Origin: an uncultured Pelagibacteraceae bacterium
GTDB taxonomy: Bacteria > Pseudomonadota > Alphaproteobacteria > Pelagibacterales > Pelagibacteraceae
NCBI GenBank assembly: GCA_902572475.1
Contig: CACGGB010000002.1
Coordinates: forward strand, 1 to 64,000
DNA length: 64,000 bases
Direction: 5' to 3'
How positions within the stretch are numbered: position 1 is the first letter of the stretch; each line of letters starts with the position of its first letter. Shown here one piece after another: positions 59,660 through 64,000 of this stretch. Position numbers and translations under genes: made by a program. The notes below the pieces were generated by a model that was not told where the DNA came from, ran no database searches, and worked only from the letters and a program-made list of their open reading frames with translations.

Positions 59660-60822
59660 GTAAAATTTTAAATACTTATAACAGAAAGAAAATCTCTTTT
59701 TCTAAAGGAAAAGGAAGTTTCTTATATACAACGAATGGAAAGAAATATTTAGATTTTGTTCAAGGAATTGCTGTTAATTGCCTTGGTCATGCTAATGACT
59801 ATTTAATAAGATCAATTAATAAACAATCTAAAAAATTGTGGCATGTTTCAAACGTTTTTACTATCCCTGAGCAAGAGAGATTGGCAAAAAGATTAGCTCA
59901 AAAAACATTTGCAGATTATGTAACTTTTCAAAACTCTGGTGCTGAAGCGACAGAAGCAGCTATTAAATTTGCTAGAAGGTACTTTTACTCAAAAGGTCAA
60001 CCAAGAAAAAATAGAGTTCTTTGCATCAATAATAGTTTTCACGGTAGAACTATTGCAGCTATTTTTGCTAGTAATAGTAAAAAAGCCATTGAAGGTTTTA
60101 AACCTAAAGTAGATGGTTTTGATCATTTCAACTTCGGTGATCACAAAGGTTTAGAAAAAGCAATAACTAGTAGAACAGCAGCTATTATGGTCGAGACTAT
60201 AATGGGAGAAGGGGGAATAAAAGTTATTCCGGATTTTTGTCTTAAGGGATTAAGAAAATTATGTAACAAGAAAAAAATTTTATTAATACTCGATGAAGTA
60301 CAATGCGGCATTGGAAGAAGTGGCAAATTTTTCGCTTTTGAATATGCAAAAATAAAACCTGATATTGTTCCAATAGCAAAAGGTATTGGTGGTGGATTTC
60401 CCGTAGGTGCAGTTTTAGTTAATAAAAAAGTAGCATCAGGCATGAAGCCTGGGACTCACGGCTCAACCTTTGGAGGAAATCCTTTAGCAATGAGTGCTGG
60501 AAATGCTGTAATGGATATTATGTTTAAAAAAGGTTTCTTAAACAATGTAAGCAAAAATGGAAAATATTTTATTAGTCAACTTGATAAAATTAAAAATAAG
60601 TATCCTAAAATTATTAAAGAAGTTAGAGGTAAAGGTCTGCTCATCGGACTATGTCTTCACGTAAATCAAGCTAAATTTATTCAAAAACTTTTAGATAATA
60701 ATTTATTGACAGTAAGAGCTGCTGAAAACGTTGTCAGACTTTTGCCTCCTTTGAATGTAACAAAGAGCGAGATAAATTTAGGTTTAAAAATAATAGAGAA
60801 AGTTTGCAAAAAATTTAAATGA
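59656..60822 (+). CDS. argD: Acetylornithine aminotransferase
   Basis: A 388-residue class III PLP aminotransferase that makes N-acetylornithine in arginine synthesis. FVQGIAVNCLGHAN near residue 35, FQNSGAEATEAAIKFAR near 94, LDEVQCGIGRSGKFF near 212 and the PLP lysine in PIAKGIGGGFPVGA near 240 are all intact. It may also serve as succinyl-DAP aminotransferase for lysine. The start overlaps the ABC permease and the end overlaps argF by 4 bp. Confidence 0.94.
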   Translation: MSKILNTYNRKKISFSKGKGSFLYTTNGKKYLDFVQGIAVNCLGHANDYLIRSINKQSKKLWHVSNVFTIPEQERLAKRLAQKTFADYVTFQNSGAEATEAAIKFARRYFYSKGQPRKNRVLCINNSFHGRTIAAIFASNSKKAIEGFKPKVDGFDHFNFGDHKGLEKAITSRTAAIMVETIMGEGGIKVIPDFCLKGLRKLCNKKKILLILDEVQCGIGRSGKFFAFEYAKIKPDIVPIAKGIGGGFPVGAVLVNKKVASGMKPGTHGSTFGGNPLAMSAGNAVMDIMFKKGFLNNVSKNGKYFISQLDKIKNKYPKIIKEVRGKGLLIGLCLHVNQAKFIQKLLDNNLLTVRAAENVVRLLPPLNVTKSEINLGLKIIEKVCKKFK

Positions 60823-61745
60823 AAAACTTTATAAACATCTCTGACTGTTCTTCAGCAGAGCTTAGAGCGATTATTGAAGAAGCAAAAAGTAGAAAACAAA
60901 ATAGATCTGGATTAAATAAATCTGCGCCTGATAAAGATAAGCCCTTTGAAGGCAAGTCGATGGCTATGATTTTTGAGAAACCTTCTACTAGAACAAGAAT
61001 GTCATTTGACATTGCTATTAAACAACTAGGTGGATCGTCAATTATTTTAAATCCAGATGGAATACATTATGGTAAGGGAGATGAGACTTTAAAAGATACA
61101 GCAAAAGTTTTGTCTGAGTATGTTGATATCGTTATGTTGAGAACTTCATCTCACAAAAATTTAGAGGCGTTTGGAAAGCATTTGGATATCCCAATAATCA
61201 ATGGCCTTTCAGATGAAAGTCATCCTTGTCAAATTATGTCTGACATTCTTACTTATGAAGAAAGCAACGGCTCCATTGAGGGTAAAATTATTTCTTGGAT
61301 TGGAGATGGTAATAATAATATGTCAAATTCCTTAATAGAAGCCGCAGGTAAATTCAATTTTCAACTCAAAATTGGTTGTCCAAAAAAATATTCTCCAAAT
61401 AAAAATATATTGAAGCTGGCAAAAAAAGAGAGAGTAAAATTAACAATTACTTCAAAACCTTTAGAGGCAGTTATTGGTGCTGATTGTGTAATGACTGATA
61501 AATGGATCTCAATGAACGATAAAGTAAATAAAATTTCTAAAAAGAAAACTTTAAAACCTTACCAAGTTAATAAGAAATTAATGAGCAAGGCAAACTCAGA
61601 TGCTATTTTTATGCATTGTCTACCTGTGGGAAGAGGAGAGGAAGTTACTGATGATGTCATAGATGGTAAGCAGTCAGTTGTATGGAGGCAAGCTCTTAAT
61701 AGAGTACATGCTCAAAAAAGTATTATTAAATGGTGTCTTGATTAA
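60819..61745 (+). CDS. argF: Ornithine carbamoyltransferase
   Basis: A 308-residue enzyme joining carbamoyl phosphate to ornithine to form citrulline. The carbamoyl-phosphate loop is EKPSTRTRMSFD near residue 51, with HPCQIMSDILT near 131 and the ornithine-binding MHCLPVGRG near 265. Length is normal. Coupled to argD, and overlaps the convergent cytochrome gene by 4 bp. Confidence 0.95.
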   Translation: MKNFINISDCSSAELRAIIEEAKSRKQNRSGLNKSAPDKDKPFEGKSMAMIFEKPSTRTRMSFDIAIKQLGGSSIILNPDGIHYGKGDETLKDTAKVLSEYVDIVMLRTSSHKNLEAFGKHLDIPIINGLSDESHPCQIMSDILTYEESNGSIEGKIISWIGDGNNNMSNSLIEAAGKFNFQLKIGCPKKYSPNKNILKLAKKERVKLTITSKPLEAVIGADCVMTDKWISMNDKVNKISKKKTLKPYQVNKKLMSKANSDAIFMHCLPVGRGEEVTDDVIDGKQSVVWRQALNRVHAQKSIIKWCLD

Positions 61746-62287
61746 GGTAATGGTTTTGGATTATCACCTTTAGAGTTCATATATAAAATTACCGAAGCTC
61801 TATCTTTCTCTTTTCTAAGTCCAGCAAAAGCCATTTTAGTCCCTTTAATGTAGGCTTGAGGTTTGATCAAATAACTATTCATTTCCTCAAAAGACCATTC
61901 TTTAGCATAAGCAACCATTGCTTTTGAGTACTTATAATCATTAACTGAGCCAGCAGTTCTTCCGATCACGCCCCATAAATTAGGACCTATCATATTTTTT
62001 CCACCAGCAGCAATCATATGACAAGCACTACACTTTTTAAAAACTTTTTCTCCATGAGCTAAATCACCCATTGCTAGTAATGCTTTTATATCAACCGCCT
62101 CTACTTTTTTTTCAGAAGTTTCGGTAGAGGCTGAAGTTGAAGCCACCTCCAATCCTTCAATTTTATAGGCGGCCTCTTTAGGTTTTTCTACATGAAATAA
62201 GATGTCTGTGAATTTTCCAATACCAATAACAATTAATGCAGTTAAAAGAACTGCAGCTATAATTTTATTTAATTCAAAACTGTCCAT
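61742..62287 (-). CDS. Membrane-anchored cytochrome c (CycM/c552-like)
   Basis: A 181-residue protein with an uncleaved N-terminal membrane helix (about residues 8-25), an Ala/Ser/Glu-rich linker (45-65) and a class I cytochrome c domain (about 73-178). The haem site is CSACH near residue 85, with the axial Met in GTKMAFAGL near 150. CycM-type cytochromes carry electrons from the bc1 complex to the aa3 oxidase in Alphaproteobacteria. The neighbouring genes are unrelated. Confidence 0.9.
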   Translation of the reverse strand: MDSFELNKIIAAVLLTALIVIGIGKFTDILFHVEKPKEAAYKIEGLEVASTSASTETSEKKVEAVDIKALLAMGDLAHGEKVFKKCSACHMIAAGGKNMIGPNLWGVIGRTAGSVNDYKYSKAMVAYAKEWSFEEMNSYLIKPQAYIKGTKMAFAGLRKEKDRASVILYMNSKGDNPKPLP

Positions 62288-62359
62288 AATTTTGATAAAT
62301 ACTAGTCAGACGTATAACACGAGTTTTATAAAAAAAACTTAAAATTACCAAATTTTTTT

Positions 62360-62374
62360 GCGTCTTTGAGACGC
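62360..62374 (+). promoter_or_regulatory. Hairpin just ahead of kdsB
   Basis: GCGTCT-ttg-AGACGC, a perfect 6-bp stem ending 6 nt before the kdsB ATG at 62381, preceded by a T-run. It occupies the place of a ribosome-binding site. Confidence 0.45.
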
Positions 62375-62380
62375 ATAATT

Positions 62381-63118
62381 ATGAATAAAACTGCAATAAT
62401 AATACCATCAAGATTAAGCGCTCAAAGATTACCAAATAAACCACTTAAACTTATAAACAACAAAGAGATGATTCTTCACGTCTATGAGGCAGCTAGGAAT
62501 TCAAATTCGGGAGAAGTATACGTCGCTACTCCAGATCAAAAAATAATTGAAGTAGTAAAAAACTTTGGTGGAAAAGCAATTATGACAGCAAGTAGTCACA
62601 AGACTGGGACAGATAGAGTATTCGAAGTTTTCAATGAAACTTTAGACTGTAAACCGGAAATTATTGTAAATCTTCAAGGGGATATGCCAAATATTGATCC
62701 TAAAGATATTCAAAGTTTAATTAATTACATGTCTCAAGGAAAATGTGAAATCGGGACATTAGCAAGTGAGATTAGCTCAAAAGCCGATCTGGATGAGCAA
62801 AATATTGTCAAGGTATTAGTGAAAGAAACTATGAAGCCAGGAATGTTCGTTAAGGCTTTAGATTTTGTAAGAAACGATCCCAAAATAGATCAAAAAGTTT
62901 ATCATCATGTAGGTATTTATGCCTTTACTAATAAAGCTTTATTAAGGTATGTAAGCTTAAAAAGATCAGAACTTGAATTAGAGAGAAATTTAGAACAACT
63001 AAGAGCAATGGATAATAACATGTCTATACATGTTGGATTTATAAATTCCTCTCCTTTAAGTGTTGATACAGAAAAAGATTTTTTTGAAGTTAAAAAACTA
63101 ATGGAAAAAAATGGGTAA
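62381..63118 (+). CDS. kdsB: 3-deoxy-manno-octulosonate cytidylyltransferase
   Basis: A 245-residue nucleotidyltransferase that makes CMP-KDO for lipopolysaccharide. IIPSRLSAQRLPNKPL near the N-terminus is the CTP loop, with GTDRVFEVF near 76 and VNLQGDMPNIDP near 94 (metal site) following. HVGIYAFTNKALL near 180 is typical. The frame reaches a TTG at 62366 within a hairpin, but the ATG at 62381 is the normal start. Works in the same pathway as kdsD (33452). Confidence 0.93.
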   Translation: MNKTAIIIPSRLSAQRLPNKPLKLINNKEMILHVYEAARNSNSGEVYVATPDQKIIEVVKNFGGKAIMTASSHKTGTDRVFEVFNETLDCKPEIIVNLQGDMPNIDPKDIQSLINYMSQGKCEIGTLASEISSKADLDEQNIVKVLVKETMKPGMFVKALDFVRNDPKIDQKVYHHVGIYAFTNKALLRYVSLKRSELELERNLEQLRAMDNNMSIHVGFINSSPLSVDTEKDFFEVKKLMEKNG

Positions 63119-63119
63119 A

Positions 63120-63953
63120 ATGAAAATTGCTATACAAGGTGAGCTTGGAGCTTACTCACATATTGCAGCTAAAAATTTATATAAAGAAACTGATATCAAG
63201 ACTTGCGCAACTTTTGAAGAAACTTTTAAGCAAGCTTACAATGACTCTAACTGCAAGATAGTAATCCCTATTGAAAATTCTTTAGCTGGTAGAGTAGCAG
63301 ATATTCATTATTTGCTACCAAAGTACAAATTACAAATTCACGGAGAGCACTTTCAACCCGTAGAGCATAATTTGATTTGTAAACAAGATGCCAATATGGA
63401 AGATATAAAATTTGTGAGAAGTCATGCTCAAGCTATCGGCCAGTGTCAAAATTTGATTAATAAAAAAAAATTTAAACAAATTATATCTGCTGATACTGCT
63501 GGTTCAGCCAAAGATTTAGCAGAAGGTAATGATAAATCTATAGCAGCAATAGCCTCTGAACTATCTGCAAAAATTTACAATTTAAAAATTCTTCAAAAAA
63601 ATATCGAGGATGAGAAAGGTAATGTAACAAGATTTTTAATAATGGGAAAAAATATCGAACAGCCTGAATTTTCTCAAAATAAAAAATTTATAACTAGTTG
63701 TATATTTAGAGTTAAGAGTGAACCTTCAGCCTTATATAAGTGCTTAGGTGGTTTTGCAACAAATCAAGTAAATTTAACAAAACTAGAAAGTTTTTCAGTT
63801 AAGAATACTTTTGAGCAAGCAAATTTTTATTTGGATCTAGAAGGTCATATAGAACAACCTGGGGTAAAAAAAGCACTAGAGGAACTAGGTTTTCACACTG
63901 AAACTTTAGATATATTGGGAGTTTACGAGGCTTCAGCTTTTAGGCAAAAATAG
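63120..63953 (+). CDS. pheA: Prephenate dehydratase
   Basis: A 277-residue enzyme converting prephenate to phenylpyruvate. IAIQGELGAYSHIAAKNLY at the start, IPIENSLAGRVADIHYLL near 52, SADTAGSAKDLAEG near 125 and the catalytic NVTRFLIMG near 160 form the periplasmic-binding-protein-like catalytic domain. A C-terminal ACT domain (about 190-270) with KLESFSV binds Phe for feedback inhibition. An ATG at 63111 overlaps kdsB; I prefer the ATG at 63120, one base after its stop. The last 47 bp of the window hold nothing assignable. Confidence 0.92.
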   Translation: MKIAIQGELGAYSHIAAKNLYKETDIKTCATFEETFKQAYNDSNCKIVIPIENSLAGRVADIHYLLPKYKLQIHGEHFQPVEHNLICKQDANMEDIKFVRSHAQAIGQCQNLINKKKFKQIISADTAGSAKDLAEGNDKSIAAIASELSAKIYNLKILQKNIEDEKGNVTRFLIMGKNIEQPEFSQNKKFITSCIFRVKSEPSALYKCLGGFATNQVNLTKLESFSVKNTFEQANFYLDLEGHIEQPGVKKALEELGFHTETLDILGVYEASAFRQK

Positions 63954-64000
63954 TCCACAAAAAGCAAATCTGCTCTTGTAGTATTTAAATTGATCTTGAT

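Noticed and set aside
1..64000. tRNA genes, CRISPR arrays, insertion sequences, prophage or integrase
   Set aside because: No gap holds a tRNA-like cloverleaf, spaced direct repeats, terminal inverted repeats or transposase/integrase frame; nearly all bases belong to ordinary genes.

Overview
The window is a gene-dense, very AT-rich stretch of bacterial chromosome with intergenic gaps of mostly 0-100 bp and many 1-4 bp start/stop overlaps. GcrA, the ihfB-pyrF-trpF-trpB-trpA-accD-folC order, a NDUFA9-type complex I accessory protein, CycM-type cytochrome c and DUF3333-type PstA point to an Alphaproteobacterium. The streamlining, low GC, ugp operon and phosphate lipid-remodelling genes fit SAR11 (Candidatus Pelagibacter). 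That assignment is inference from gene content, not a database match. I saw no tRNA, rRNA, CRISPR array, prophage or insertion sequence.

Layout. 0-12 kb: small mixed units covering purine salvage (phosphoribosyltransferase, NCS2 permease), an Hsp20 chaperone with what looks like a sigma-32 promoter and a ROSE-like RNA thermometer, a prolyl oligopeptidase, a membrane J-protein, a glycosyltransferase, a DapA-like aldolase, cyclopropane fatty acid synthase, an unusual lysine-rich coiled-coil protein, a metallo-beta-lactamase-fold hydrolase and a YbgC-like thioesterase. 12-22.7 kb: purEK, then a minus-strand run of a TauD-type dioxygenase, an SRAP repair protein, an FAH-family enzyme and a quinone reductase-like protein. 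Two small genes (36 and 51 aa) in this run are set tightly between larger ones. A plus-strand run follows: rlmN, ADP-ribosylglycohydrolase-like, rmuC, sbcB, thioredoxin.

22.7-35 kb: fourteen minus-strand genes that overlap or abut, probably one operon: rnd, kdsD, lptC, lptB, aroA, cmk, rpsA, ihfB, pyrF, trpF, trpB, trpA, accD, folC. Several of its enzymes (TrpB, TrpA, TrpF, FolC, AccD) carry altered active-site or metal-binding motifs. 35-36.4 kb: a NDUFA9-like protein and an SMR-type protein that lacks the family's essential glutamate.

36.4-57.9 kb is effectively a phosphate-acquisition island. It holds glycerol-3-phosphate uptake (ugpB-A-E-C-Q), a diacylglycerol kinase-like gene divergent from a PlcP-like phosphoesterase and an Agt-like glycosyltransferase (replacement of phospholipids by glycolipids), phoR, a secreted unknown, pstSCAB-phoU-phoB, a SixA-like phosphatase, ppk-ppx (polyphosphate), and an arsC-aquaporin pair that would deal with arsenate entering through phosphate uptake. 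Pho-box-like direct repeats lie before pstS and in the kinase/plcP divergent gap. 58-64 kb: gcrA, an ABC-2 permease, argD-argF, a membrane-anchored cytochrome c, kdsB and pheA.
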